Shown here: piece after piece, positions 46,642-55,286 of the stretch
How the letters are laid out: each line of letters opens with the position of its first letter
How positions within the stretch are numbered: position 1 is the first letter of the stretch
Assembly: GCA_019137195.1 (NCBI GenBank)
Contig: JAGVSR010000068.1
Coordinates: 1 to 64,000 of the forward strand
Length of the DNA: 64,000 nt
Direction of reading: 5' to 3'
DNA from: Alphaproteobacteria bacterium
Lineage (GTDB): Bacteria > Pseudomonadota > Alphaproteobacteria > Rhizobiales > Hyphomicrobiaceae
Translations under genes and position numbers: made by a program
Notes under the pieces: model-generated
Told to the model about the DNA's origin: nothing
Database searches by the model: none
Seen by the model: the letters and a program-made list of their open reading frames with translations, nothing else

Positions 46642-47836
46642 GACATCCACGACCGTGGGTCCGGCGTTCACCTGTGCTCGGCGGGTCCGTTGACCGCCGA
46701 TTGCGCCGCTCTGCTACCTGACGCGACGATCGCAATCCGACACAGCGGCACCGCGCAGCCAGATAGTCGCCACGTCCGCGCCCGGTCCCATGCACGCATC
46801 AAGACCTGCCCGGAGTACGGCAGAGCTACCCCCAAACGAGAGAATATCAACGCTCGAGCGGCAGCTTACCCTTAGTTTCGAGCACATGTAGGCAGACCGC
46901 GATCGGCAGCCCCGGAACACTTTCTGCCGTCCTGAGACATGGACCTCTGCTGAGGCGTGTCTTCCGTGCAAATCTGTTCGGTTTTGAATGCTCGCGAAAG
47001 CCGCTGCATCGCTTCACGGATGTTCCGAACCCTGTCGGCGGTGGCTGCATTCGGCGCTATCACACGTGAACGCGGTCAATCACCGGATCGAACGTGCTGA
47101 CCCATCCGGAGGAGGAAGCAGGCGGCGAAGCGCTTTCACGGTAGGCTGACCTCATATCACGCACATCGTCGGCGGATGGAGCATCGTGGAGCATCGGCGA
47201 TGTCGAGCTATACCGACAGACGACGCCTGCAACGATCGACAGGGCCGCGGCAGCCAGCACCGCTGCGGCGAGGACGAGCCCTCGCTCACGTCCCCGGCCG
47301 CTCTCGGCGGGCGCCGTGCTCGACGAATCTATCGCACTCGCCCGTCCATGCAGCTACTCAGCAGGTCATGAGATGGATGCCTAGGGACCGGTCGGGTCGT
47401 GAGAACCAAACAGCACTGTGGCAAAGGTAGCGAGTGCTCCGCGGTCAAAACGCTTTGCGCGTATTCCGAGCGCCGAGAAGCATGCACGTTACCCTCCGTT
47501 GTCGGACGTGATCCACCGGTTTCGCCGGCATGTCAGGGCATATCAGACACAGGCTTCTTTGCGTTCAGCGGAGATCACTCTCTTAGAAGTCGCCTTGATC
47601 TGGAAGACATCATAATCACACGCTCTCCGGTTCCCGTCAGAGCTAGCGGCTAAAAGGATCAACCGTGTGCGCCGCGCGAGCACATCGTTCCTTTCACATT
47701 TTCAATTATGGACTTGCGATTGACCGGGCACTTCGGCACTCTTGTGACGACTGTTTCGACACTGCGCCGTGCCCCGCAACGGCAGATCCCTGCATGACAT
47801 TCGTCCTTGCTTCTGAAGTTTCGAAAGCCGAAATTC
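46642..47836. other. long intergenic region, mostly without genes
   Basis: About 1.2 kb between the ATPase and the TIR-TPR gene. Apart from the weak candidate at 47060-47260, no credible coding frame is visible, and base composition from about 46850 is less GC-rich than the flanks. TTGACC at 47720-47725 could be a -35 box for the TIR operon, but no good -10 box follows. The region may hold decayed genes. Confidence 0.45.
47060..47260 (-). CDS. possible small membrane protein or gene remnant
   Basis: A 66-codon frame beginning GTG has an N-terminal hydrophobic helix (L-A-A-A-A-L-S-I-V-A-G-V-V-C) and a hydrophilic C-terminus. The natural-looking sequence continues about 30 codons upstream in the same frame without an ATG, GTG or TTG start, while an ATG with the matching beginning M-D-G-R lies one frame off at about 47349. 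This suggests a broken gene. No family was recognised. Confidence 0.3.
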   Translation of the reverse strand: MLAAAALSIVAGVVCRYSSTSPMLHDAPSADDVRDMRSAYRESASPPASSSGWVSTFDPVIDRVHV

Positions 47837-50125
47837 ATGAAGAGTTACGACGCGTTCATTTCATATAGTCATGCTAAAGATAAAGCGATTGCCCAGGCGC
47901 TGCAGTCGGTCGTGCAGGATATTGGACGACCCTGGTGGAAGCGGCGTGCGTTGCGGATTTTTCGCGACGACTCGAGTCTCGCGGCAACGCCCCACCTTTG
48001 GTATGAAATCCAGGCCTCGTTGAACGCGTCTCGGTATCTCGTTCTGCTCGCATCTCCCGAGGCCGGCGCTTCGCCGTGGGTCAACAAGGAGGTCGAGCAT
48101 TGGCTGGCGGCGAAAGGCGCTCAGTCCTTGCTCATCGCGCTGACCGCTGGCGATCTGACATGGGATGCGGCGGCCAACAATTTCGCCGTGGGTGCTGATT
48201 GTGCTCTGCCTCCGGCTCTCATCGGCCGCTTCGCTGCCGAGCCCAAATGGGTCGATCTTCGCGGCTACCGGGACGGGGACGAACGGGCAAGCAAGAAGAA
48301 CCCCGATTTCCTGACGCGGGCCGCCGATCTCGCGGCCGCGATCCATGGGCTACCCAAGGAAGACCTGTTATCGAACGAATTGCGCCAGCAGCGCCGCGCG
48401 CTGGCGACGGCGTGGACGGCGGCTGCAGGGCTGGCGGTGCTCACAGTCACGGCGCTCTGGCAGGCCTATGTCGCAGATCAGGAGCGGGCGCGTGTCGAGC
48501 TTGTGCTGTCAAAGGGTGCGCGCACTGCCAACACGCTTGTCGGCGATTTGGCTGAGCGGTTCCGCAGCCAAAAGAACATTCCGCAAAAGTTCATTGTCGA
48601 TGTTCTGGTGGAAGCGCGTCGTCTTGTCGACGATCTCTCCGCAACTGGCGGGCAACGCTCCGATCTGGTGGCGCTTCGGGGCCGGGCCCTGGCTGAGCTG
48701 TCAAAGACGTTGCGCATTCAGGGCCGCACCACGGAGGCCCTCAGGGATGCCGAGGGCGCCGTCGCCGCGTTTCGTGATCTGGTCGTGCGCGAGCCGGAGG
48801 TCACCGACTGGTACTTGGCATTGAGCACGAGCCTCGACCGGCTGGGCGACAATTCATTCGACGCCGGCCGCCATGCCGACGCCGAACGGGCCTATCGCGA
48901 GGCGCTGGAGCTATTGGAACGCCATGCTAAGGGCGCGCCGGCGGCCACCATCGAGAACATCGCGGTCGGACAGGAAAAGATCGCCGAACTCCTGCAACTA
49001 CAGGGGCGGACCGATGACGCGATCGACCTGCTCCAAAAGAGCCTCGCGGCGCGCGAACAGTTGGCGAGGACCGAACCGGACCGCATCGAGCTGACCCGCG
49101 CCGTCAACGTCAGCCACGGAAAGCTTGCTGATGCGTTGTGGGGGCAAGGACGCCTGGACGCTGCCGAGACGCACCAGAAATCGAGGGTCGCAAGCGCAGA
49201 ACGCCTCGCCGCCCTGCATCCCGACGACACCGCGCTGCAGCGCGAACTGGGGCAGGCCTATCGCGGATTGGCGGTGGTGCTGGCCGAGCGCGGTCAGATG
49301 AGCGACTGGGAGCCGCTGTCCCTCAAGGATATCGCGATCTTCAAATCCCTCGTGGCGAGTGATCCGGATCGCTCCGACTGGCGCTTCGAGTACGTCGCGG
49401 CAACCGAGCAGCTTGGCAGCGCTCTCCTTAAGGCCGGTCGGTCCGGCGACGCGTTGACGAACCTGCGAGAAAGCCTCGAAGCGGCCAAGACGCTCGCCGA
49501 GAAGGATACCGGCCAGCCAGCCGCGCAGCACACGCTGGCACTTGCGCACAAGAAGACCGGTGACGCCATGCGCGCCACAGGCGATCCAGCCGGAGCTGCT
49601 GACGCCTATCGGACAAGCCTAGCCATCGGTTTGCGGCTGCCGCCGTTTCCGGCCACGCCCGCACGCTGGCAACTCGATATAGAGCAGAATTTCCAGGTTC
49701 TGTGCGACGCACTCCTAGAGCTCGATCAGACCGCCGCAAGCGTCGAGATCGCCGAAGATCGTGTGAAGCACTTCGAAAGTCTCGATCGAGATCACCCGCA
49801 ACGCGACGATCTCGTCGCCCAGGCACTCGGCGGTGTTGCGTGGTACGCGCTCATCGACGGGGCCTATGACAAAGCGCTTGCTGCTGCCCAGAGCGCGGCG
49901 AGCCTAAGGCCCGGCAAGACCTGGATCCATCTCAACAAGGCGCATGCACTGATGCTGTCAGGCCAGCGCGAGGCGGCGCTCGAGACCTATCTGGCCCACA
50001 AGTCCGACATGGTCTCGCCTTCGCTGTCGTGGACCGACGCGATCAGGCTGGATTTCGCGACCCTGCGCAAAGCAGGGCGCATCAGCACAATCATGGAGGA
50101 AGTCGAAGCCAAGCTCCGTCTGTGA
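47837..50125 (+). CDS. TIR domain - transmembrane - TPR repeat protein
   Basis: 762 residues from ATG 47837; TTG 47807 would add ten residues. Residues about 2-140 are a TIR domain (Y-D-A-F-I-S-Y-S at its start, L-V-L-L-A-S-P-E-A, and W-V-N-K-E-V-E-H-W-L). Glu57 in L-W-Y-E-I-Q occupies the place of the catalytic glutamate of NAD-cleaving TIR domains. One membrane helix (about 191-212) follows. Residues about 220-760 are helical tetratricopeptide-like repeats (repeated A-E-R-A-Y-R-E-A-L-E-L-L and D-A-I-D-L-L-Q-K-S-L-A patterns), which topology would place outside the cytoplasm. A signalling or defence receptor is inferred. An unrecognised gene follows after 37 bases. Confidence 0.85.
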   Translation: MKSYDAFISYSHAKDKAIAQALQSVVQDIGRPWWKRRALRIFRDDSSLAATPHLWYEIQASLNASRYLVLLASPEAGASPWVNKEVEHWLAAKGAQSLLIALTAGDLTWDAAANNFAVGADCALPPALIGRFAAEPKWVDLRGYRDGDERASKKNPDFLTRAADLAAAIHGLPKEDLLSNELRQQRRALATAWTAAAGLAVLTVTALWQAYVADQERARVELVLSKGARTANTLVGDLAERFRSQKNIPQKFIVDVLVEARRLVDDLSATGGQRSDLVALRGRALAELSKTLRIQGRTTEALRDAEGAVAAFRDLVVREPEVTDWYLALSTSLDRLGDNSFDAGRHADAERAYREALELLERHAKGAPAATIENIAVGQEKIAELLQLQGRTDDAIDLLQKSLAAREQLARTEPDRIELTRAVNVSHGKLADALWGQGRLDAAETHQKSRVASAERLAALHPDDTALQRELGQAYRGLAVVLAERGQMSDWEPLSLKDIAIFKSLVASDPDRSDWRFEYVAATEQLGSALLKAGRSGDALTNLRESLEAAKTLAEKDTGQPAAQHTLALAHKKTGDAMRATGDPAGAADAYRTSLAIGLRLPPFPATPARWQLDIEQNFQVLCDALLELDQTAASVEIAEDRVKHFESLDRDHPQRDDLVAQALGGVAWYALIDGAYDKALAAAQSAASLRPGKTWIHLNKAHALMLSGQREAALETYLAHKSDMVSPSLSWTDAIRLDFATLRKAGRISTIMEEVEAKLRL

Positions 50126-50162
50126 AGGCTCTGGAGTAAACGCATTTCTCAAGGAGCACGTC

Positions 50163-51503
50163 ATGATCGCAGCCAATGTCTCCACTCCCAAGGAATCCGG
50201 TGTCTGGCGGGTGTTGTGGATCGCCGGACTGGCGGCATCAATTGTCGCCGCCTCAATCCAGGCCGCCGAGGCACGGTCGCGAAAAGCCAAGATCGCGATC
50301 GGCGTCGGTGCTGCCATCGTCGGGGCGATTATCCTGAACGAGGCACTCAAAGCCGAGCAACAGCGGCAGCAGAACCCAAAGAGCACCAAGTCCCGAAGAA
50401 AGGACGAGTTGGCGAAGAAGACGTCACGCGGCAAGTCGGACGCGAAAGTCGCCATCGGCAGGTCGACCAATTCCAAGTCCCAAGCGAAGCGGCACCAGCA
50501 GACGCCTGCTCCGGAAACGCGCCAAGACGACGTTGCAGAACACGGTCCGCTGATCGATGACGACGGCGATGGCGTCGAGACTGGCGCTCTAGCGGACGAA
50601 CCACCTCCGAGCGAGCGGGCGCCTACTCTCGAGTTTCCGGCTGTGTTCTACGACAAGGCGCTCCTCAGGCGCACCGGCATCCTTGTGACGGAAATCGGCA
50701 ACCCGGACCAGCAGGTCTCGGCTCTACCCAACCGGTGCTACAAGAAGCCCGAGACGGAGACACGGCCGGCACCGGACGGATTGTACAACATCACCCTCTC
50801 GGACGAGTTTCTGAAGCGATTCGTCAATCGCGGCTTCACGCTCCATAGTCTGTGCTTGGCCCTCGCAAGCGCCATCAGGTTCAATCCCGAGACCGGCGAG
50901 AGGCTTCCGACATTCATACTCGCCAACAAAAGTGCCATCGGTGACGAGACCGACCAGCGGGCTCTAACCAACGAGATCCCCTTCGATGTTCCTGACTGTT
51001 TCCGGTTCGGGCGGCCATACTCGGATTGCGCGATGCGGCATGATCCGATGACGGGCGCCGGACTGACCCGCAGTCAGACCGAGCGCTTTTCTGCCCTCGG
51101 GGCTGCCATCGACGGCTTCGTTGCAAAAGCCAGGAGCAGCGGACACTGGGCGCGGCCCTGCAAGGACAGTAGCGAGAGTGACGATGTCACGTTCGAAGAT
51201 CAGCTCGCGAAGTGCTTCTACGACAAGGATGACGCCGGATGGCTTCAGCACGACGGCATCCTGGCGAGCAACCTCATGGGTTCCGGTGACAGCAACGTCA
51301 AAGACTCGTGGCAGAAGCAGCGCATGATCGACGTCTCGCAAGTCTTCCACGAGGGCTATGGCTACTCGATCTACTGGCCACTCGGCGAAGGCGGGTTGCC
51401 GCCCATCGAGGCCGACTCGTACAAGGCAGCGAACGACGGGAACAAGATCGAATCGGAAAGCATCTTCACAAGTCTGTTTTCTCGGCTGTGGGGGCGTGGT
51501 TGA
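50163..51503 (+). CDS. unrecognised membrane-anchored or exported protein linked to the TIR-TPR gene
   Basis: 446 residues; ATG 50163 has a perfect AAGGAG at good spacing. A first hydrophobic segment (about 14-34, ending A-S-I-Q-A-A-E-A) could be a signal peptide or anchor; a second follows at about 41-57 (I-A-I-G-V-G-A-A-I-V-G-A-I-I-L). Residues about 60-140 are basic then acidic and low-complexity. The rest is a folded-looking domain with six cysteines (C-Y-K-K, L-C-L-A-L, P-D-C-F, D-C-A-M, P-C-K-D, K-C-F-Y), consistent with disulphides outside the cytoplasm. No family was recognised. The 37-base spacing marks an operon with the TIR-TPR gene; it could be its ligand, partner or effector. Confidence 0.78.
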   Translation: MIAANVSTPKESGVWRVLWIAGLAASIVAASIQAAEARSRKAKIAIGVGAAIVGAIILNEALKAEQQRQQNPKSTKSRRKDELAKKTSRGKSDAKVAIGRSTNSKSQAKRHQQTPAPETRQDDVAEHGPLIDDDGDGVETGALADEPPPSERAPTLEFPAVFYDKALLRRTGILVTEIGNPDQQVSALPNRCYKKPETETRPAPDGLYNITLSDEFLKRFVNRGFTLHSLCLALASAIRFNPETGERLPTFILANKSAIGDETDQRALTNEIPFDVPDCFRFGRPYSDCAMRHDPMTGAGLTRSQTERFSALGAAIDGFVAKARSSGHWARPCKDSSESDDVTFEDQLAKCFYDKDDAGWLQHDGILASNLMGSGDSNVKDSWQKQRMIDVSQVFHEGYGYSIYWPLGEGGLPPIEADSYKAANDGNKIESESIFTSLFSRLWGRG

Positions 51504-52404
51504 CGTCAGGGACCCGCGCTCCTCGTGCCTGCCATGGACGTGCATGAACGCGCTCACGACGGCGCAAGCGGCTGTCCGTTCGCACGCCGTCTTCCGGCTC
51601 GAACTACGTAGGGGCGATGACCTTCGTTCGCGATCAGGTTGCAACGGTCGTAAAGCTGCGCATCCGACTGTCGACTGAACCAGCGAGGTGGCGGACGATC
51701 TTTCCGGTCGAGACTGCTCGGCAGAGAAGGTCTGAAAAGGCGCGTCTCGAAAATCCGATGCGAGGCAGCATGGCAGTCGGACCAGGAACCCATCACGACT
51801 GCTGTGCGCGTTCGGCGCTCGAACGGCTGGTATCGTTGTACACCCCGGCCCGACTGGACCTGCTCTGGCACCTCCCTGATCCGAAGCGCATTGACGCGGC
51901 TCGTCAGCTCGCGAGCGCCAGAATGGAACGCACCAAATTCGACGCCGTCAGCGCCGCCGCACTCTGTCGGGATCGACCGGCTGCGCATGGCCATGTACCT
52001 GAAGCAGCGTCTTCCCGGGTGCCGAGTACCGGCACGGAGTAGGCGTTGGCTCACCCACCGTCCCTCAGGCGCAGAGCACATCGGAGCCGCTGCCTCGCCG
52101 AGCGGCGGCCATGCCCTCGCGAACCGTCACAAAGCCCGGCCGGGTGACACGACGGATCGGGCCAGACGGCACCGGTCCGCTCCGCCGTTCAACCTGGACC
52201 AACCCACGGCCCGTCGTGGGGAGCGAGAGCCGCGCGCCGGACACGCCGAGGGCGCGCTCAGGCTACTCCCCCGGCAGGGAAGACGGGCGGCCGCATCATC
52301 GGCTCATGTCGACCGCGCGATCACGCCGGCCTGTGGAGTGGCACGCAGCCGCGCAAAAAGTCGCAAAAAAGCCCCGAATAACCTAATGCTGGCGGACGAG
52401 TCGC
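51504..52404. other. intergenic, no supported gene
   Basis: About 0.9 kb. Frames are open on both strands (plus 51617-52042; minus 51554-52081), but the proteins are compositionally odd and match no recognised family. It may contain a decayed gene. The right end should carry the promoter of the transglycosylase gene. Confidence 0.45.
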
Positions 52405-53715
52405 ATGTTGCGGCTCATGGCGTCAACCATCCGCGGGGACTGCGTGCCGAGCCATCCAATATCCACCCTCTGCCGCGACGCCCGCCGGCTCGCGATGCTG
52501 GCCGTGAGCTGCACCCTCGCTGTCCTGGCCGCGGCCGCTCCATCCCGCGCCGCCGACGCGGCCTTCCGCACGTTCCTCGAGGCCCTGTGGCCCGAGGCGG
52601 AGGCCGCTGGCGTCTCGCGGAAGACGTTCGACGCCGCCTTCGCGGGCTTGGAGCCCGACCTCTCTCTGCCGAACCTCGACCTGCCGGGCCGCGACAAAAC
52701 CGGCTCCAAGGGCCAGGCCGAGTTCACGCGCCCGCCCTCCGAGTATCTCAACGAGGCGACCATGGCCCGCCTCGCCGATCAGGCAAGGCCCTATCTCGCC
52801 AAGCACGCCAAGTCCTTCGACCGCATCGAACGCGAAATCGGGGTCGACCGCTATTCGCTGCTCGCGTTCTGGGCCCGCGAGACCGCACTCGGCACCTACG
52901 CGCTTCCCCACGACGCCATCCGCGTGCTCGCCACCCAGGCCTACCTCGGTCTTCGCAAGGACCAGTTCCGCGCCGAGCTGCTGGCCGCCCTCGGCATGCT
53001 GGAAATGGGCGTGCCGCGCGCCAGGATGAAGTCGTCGTGGGCCGGCGCCGTCGGTCTCACTCAGTTCATGCCGACCGAGTACAAGCCCTACGCCCGCGAC
53101 ATCGACGGCGACGGCAGGATCGACATCTTCAGTTCCGTCCCCGACGCCTTGGGCTCGACCGCCGCCCAGCTCGCCGGCAAAGGCTGGGTCAAGGGTGAGC
53201 CGTGGGGCTTCGAGGTGAGGATCCCGCCCGCCGCCAGCTGTGCCATGGAAGGACCGCTGCAGGAGCGTCCGCTCGCCGAGTGGTCGAAGCTCGGGTTCGT
53301 GAAGGCGACCGGCAAGGCTTGGACGCAACCCGAGCTCGCCCGCACCGCTTACCTGATGAGCCCGGCCGGCGGACACGGTCCCTCGTTCCTCGTGTTCGAG
53401 AACTTCAAGGTCATCCGCAAGTACAATACCTCGGATCTATATGCAGTGTTCGTGGGCCACGTCGCCGACCGCATTGCCGGCGGCGGCACCTTCGTCACGC
53501 CCTGGGCCGGTGCCGTGCCGCAGAAGACGACCGTCGTCGAAGGCATCCAGCGACGGCTCCAGGCTCTCGGCTACGACGTCGACAAGATCGACGGCAAGAT
53601 CGGCTCCAACACGCGCATGAACATCGGCAAATATCAGGTTGCCAACGGCCTCCAGGTCGACTGCTGGCCTTCGGAAGCCGTGCTCGCCCACATGAAGAGT
53701 GTGGCGGGGCAATAG
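52405..53715 (+). CDS. lytic murein transglycosylase (MltB family) with peptidoglycan-binding domain
   Basis: 436 residues. A signal peptide ends near A-A-A-A-P-S-R-A-A-D (about residue 50). The SLT domain has the catalytic Glu159 in F-W-A-R-E-T-A-L-G, then S-S-W-A-G-A-V-G-L-T-Q-F-M-P-T-E-Y and D-G-D-G-R-I-D-I. The last 65 or so residues form a PG_binding_1 domain (I-Q-R-R-L-Q-A-L-G-Y-D-V, I-G-S-N-T). It cleaves glycan strands of murein in the periplasm, forming 1,6-anhydro ends. ATG 52405 or 52417 could be the start. It probably forms an operon with the DUF459 gene 11 bases downstream. Confidence 0.94.
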   Translation: MLRLMASTIRGDCVPSHPISTLCRDARRLAMLAVSCTLAVLAAAAPSRAADAAFRTFLEALWPEAEAAGVSRKTFDAAFAGLEPDLSLPNLDLPGRDKTGSKGQAEFTRPPSEYLNEATMARLADQARPYLAKHAKSFDRIEREIGVDRYSLLAFWARETALGTYALPHDAIRVLATQAYLGLRKDQFRAELLAALGMLEMGVPRARMKSSWAGAVGLTQFMPTEYKPYARDIDGDGRIDIFSSVPDALGSTAAQLAGKGWVKGEPWGFEVRIPPAASCAMEGPLQERPLAEWSKLGFVKATGKAWTQPELARTAYLMSPAGGHGPSFLVFENFKVIRKYNTSDLYAVFVGHVADRIAGGGTFVTPWAGAVPQKTTVVEGIQRRLQALGYDVDKIDGKIGSNTRMNIGKYQVANGLQVDCWPSEAVLAHMKSVAGQ

Positions 53716-53726
53716 GCGGCCGATGT

Positions 53727-55181
53727 ATGTCGATGTATGAAGCCTCACCGCCACCTCGCTCGGGCCCGCTCATGCGCCTTCGACTGATCCGCTTCGTGAT
53801 CTTCGCGATTGCCCTCGCGGCCGCCGCTGTCTCAGCGCGCGCCGAGGACGACAGCTTCGGCGGCAGCTTCCTCAATCCGTTCCCGCAGGGCGACGTCTAC
53901 GGCCTGCTCGTGATCGGTGACGACTGGGCCGACGGCCTCCGAAGCGGCATGGCGGAGGCGTTCGACGGCGACACGCGCGTGCAGATCCGACCGAAACCGT
54001 GGGGGCTCAACGGCCTCATGCGTCCCGACCATGCCGAAAAGCTCGCTGCCCTCGAGGAGGACTTGAAGCGCGAGCCGGTCAACGCTGCAATTGTGATGCT
54101 GGGCCTTGCCGACCGCATCGCCTCGCGCGCGCCGGACGGCAAGCGCTTTGCCGTCGGAACGCCCGAATGGCGCCGCGACTATGCCGACCGCGCCGACCGG
54201 CTCCTCAAGCTTCTGAAGCGGCGCAACGTGGCCGTCTACTGGGTCGGACAGCCGAACTTGAGCCGACCCGACCCCAGCGCCGAGGCGCAGATGATGAACG
54301 AGGTGCTGCGCGAGCGCATCTACCTCAACGGCATGAAGTACATCGACATCTTCGCCGGCTTCGCCGACGAGACCGGCAGCTTCGACGCCTGGGGTCCTGA
54401 CCTCAACGGCAAGATCGTGCGATTGCGCTCCAACGACGGCTCCTACTTCACGGCCGCTGGCAACGCCAAGCTCGCCCACTTCGTCGAGCGCGAGCTGAAG
54501 CGCGACATCAACCAGGCGAAGGCCAATCGTTCTCTGCCGCTCGCTGGAGCCGAGGAGGAGCAGTCGCGGATCAATCCGGACAAAGCCAGGCTCGCGGCCG
54601 AGCCAAAGCCCGTGCCGCGTGACGGCGTCGAGGTGCAGGCACCGCCGGGCATGACCGCGATGGCAGGACCCGCGCCTCAGCCGGCCGACGGCGACCAGAA
54701 GGCCGATAACGGCAAGATCAGCCTGAAAACGATCACCGGCGGCCGCGAGGAGCAGGTGACGCTCGACGTCCTGCGCCCCGCCATTCCCGCCTCCGTGATC
54801 GCGCTCGTGACACGTCGCGAGAGCGCCGACCGCGCCTCTCAGGTCGGAGCGACCCTCATCGACGAGCTCGCGGGCGGACTGACCATTATGAGCTCGGTGA
54901 CGCCGTCGGCCACCGCCGGTCTTCCGGGTGCGGCGCGGCAGTCCGCGGCCCAGACGCCCTACTTCCGCGTTCTGTTCAAGGGCGAGCGCCTGCAAGCACG
55001 CCCGGGCCGCGCCGACGACGTGTCGTGGCCGCGCGCCGACGCAGGTGTCGAGGCCATGCCGCCGCCTCGGCCCGCAGCGCCGCCGCGCGAGACCGGCAGC
55101 AATCCGGCCGCCAGCCCCACCGAGCCGTCCGTCCCCGAGGTCGCGCCCGAACGCCCGCGCCGCCGAAAAGGCACAGATTAG
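53727..55181 (+). CDS. DUF459 (SGNH-hydrolase-like) exported protein, catalytic residues apparently lost
   Basis: 484 residues from ATG 53727; ATG 53772 is the alternative and would begin directly at the signal peptide (M-R-L-R-L-I-R-F-V-I-F-A-I-A-L-A). The SGNH-like domain covers residues about 55-260. At the GDS block it reads V-I-G-D-D-W-A-D-G-L, so the nucleophile Ser is Asp, and at the D-x-x-H block it reads N-D-G-S-Y-F-T-A-A-G, with Tyr where His is expected. The remaining 220 residues are linker-like with a moderately conserved central part. It probably lacks hydrolase activity and may bind cell-wall sugars. It follows the transglycosylase gene by 11 bases. Confidence 0.78.
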   Translation: MSMYEASPPPRSGPLMRLRLIRFVIFAIALAAAAVSARAEDDSFGGSFLNPFPQGDVYGLLVIGDDWADGLRSGMAEAFDGDTRVQIRPKPWGLNGLMRPDHAEKLAALEEDLKREPVNAAIVMLGLADRIASRAPDGKRFAVGTPEWRRDYADRADRLLKLLKRRNVAVYWVGQPNLSRPDPSAEAQMMNEVLRERIYLNGMKYIDIFAGFADETGSFDAWGPDLNGKIVRLRSNDGSYFTAAGNAKLAHFVERELKRDINQAKANRSLPLAGAEEEQSRINPDKARLAAEPKPVPRDGVEVQAPPGMTAMAGPAPQPADGDQKADNGKISLKTITGGREEQVTLDVLRPAIPASVIALVTRRESADRASQVGATLIDELAGGLTIMSSVTPSATAGLPGAARQSAAQTPYFRVLFKGERLQARPGRADDVSWPRADAGVEAMPPPRPAAPPRETGSNPAASPTEPSVPEVAPERPRRRKGTD

Positions 55182-55286
55182 ACGCGCGGCTGCTCGACGC
55201 CATCCCGCGCTCGATCACGGTCCCTGTCGCTCCACTCGCACGCACTGCGGCGCGGCGACGACGGCAACAAGCGTCGCCGCGCCGAT

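Noticed and set aside
47720..47748. TTGACC-based promoter for the TIR-TPR operon
   Set aside because: The -35 box is fair but no -10 box with acceptable match follows at 16-18 bases.
51554..52081. 175-codon minus-strand frame and the 141-codon plus-strand frame after the TIR operon
   Set aside because: Both look weakly protein-like but neither shows a motif, a good start or a composition matching the neighbours; calling either a gene would be guesswork.
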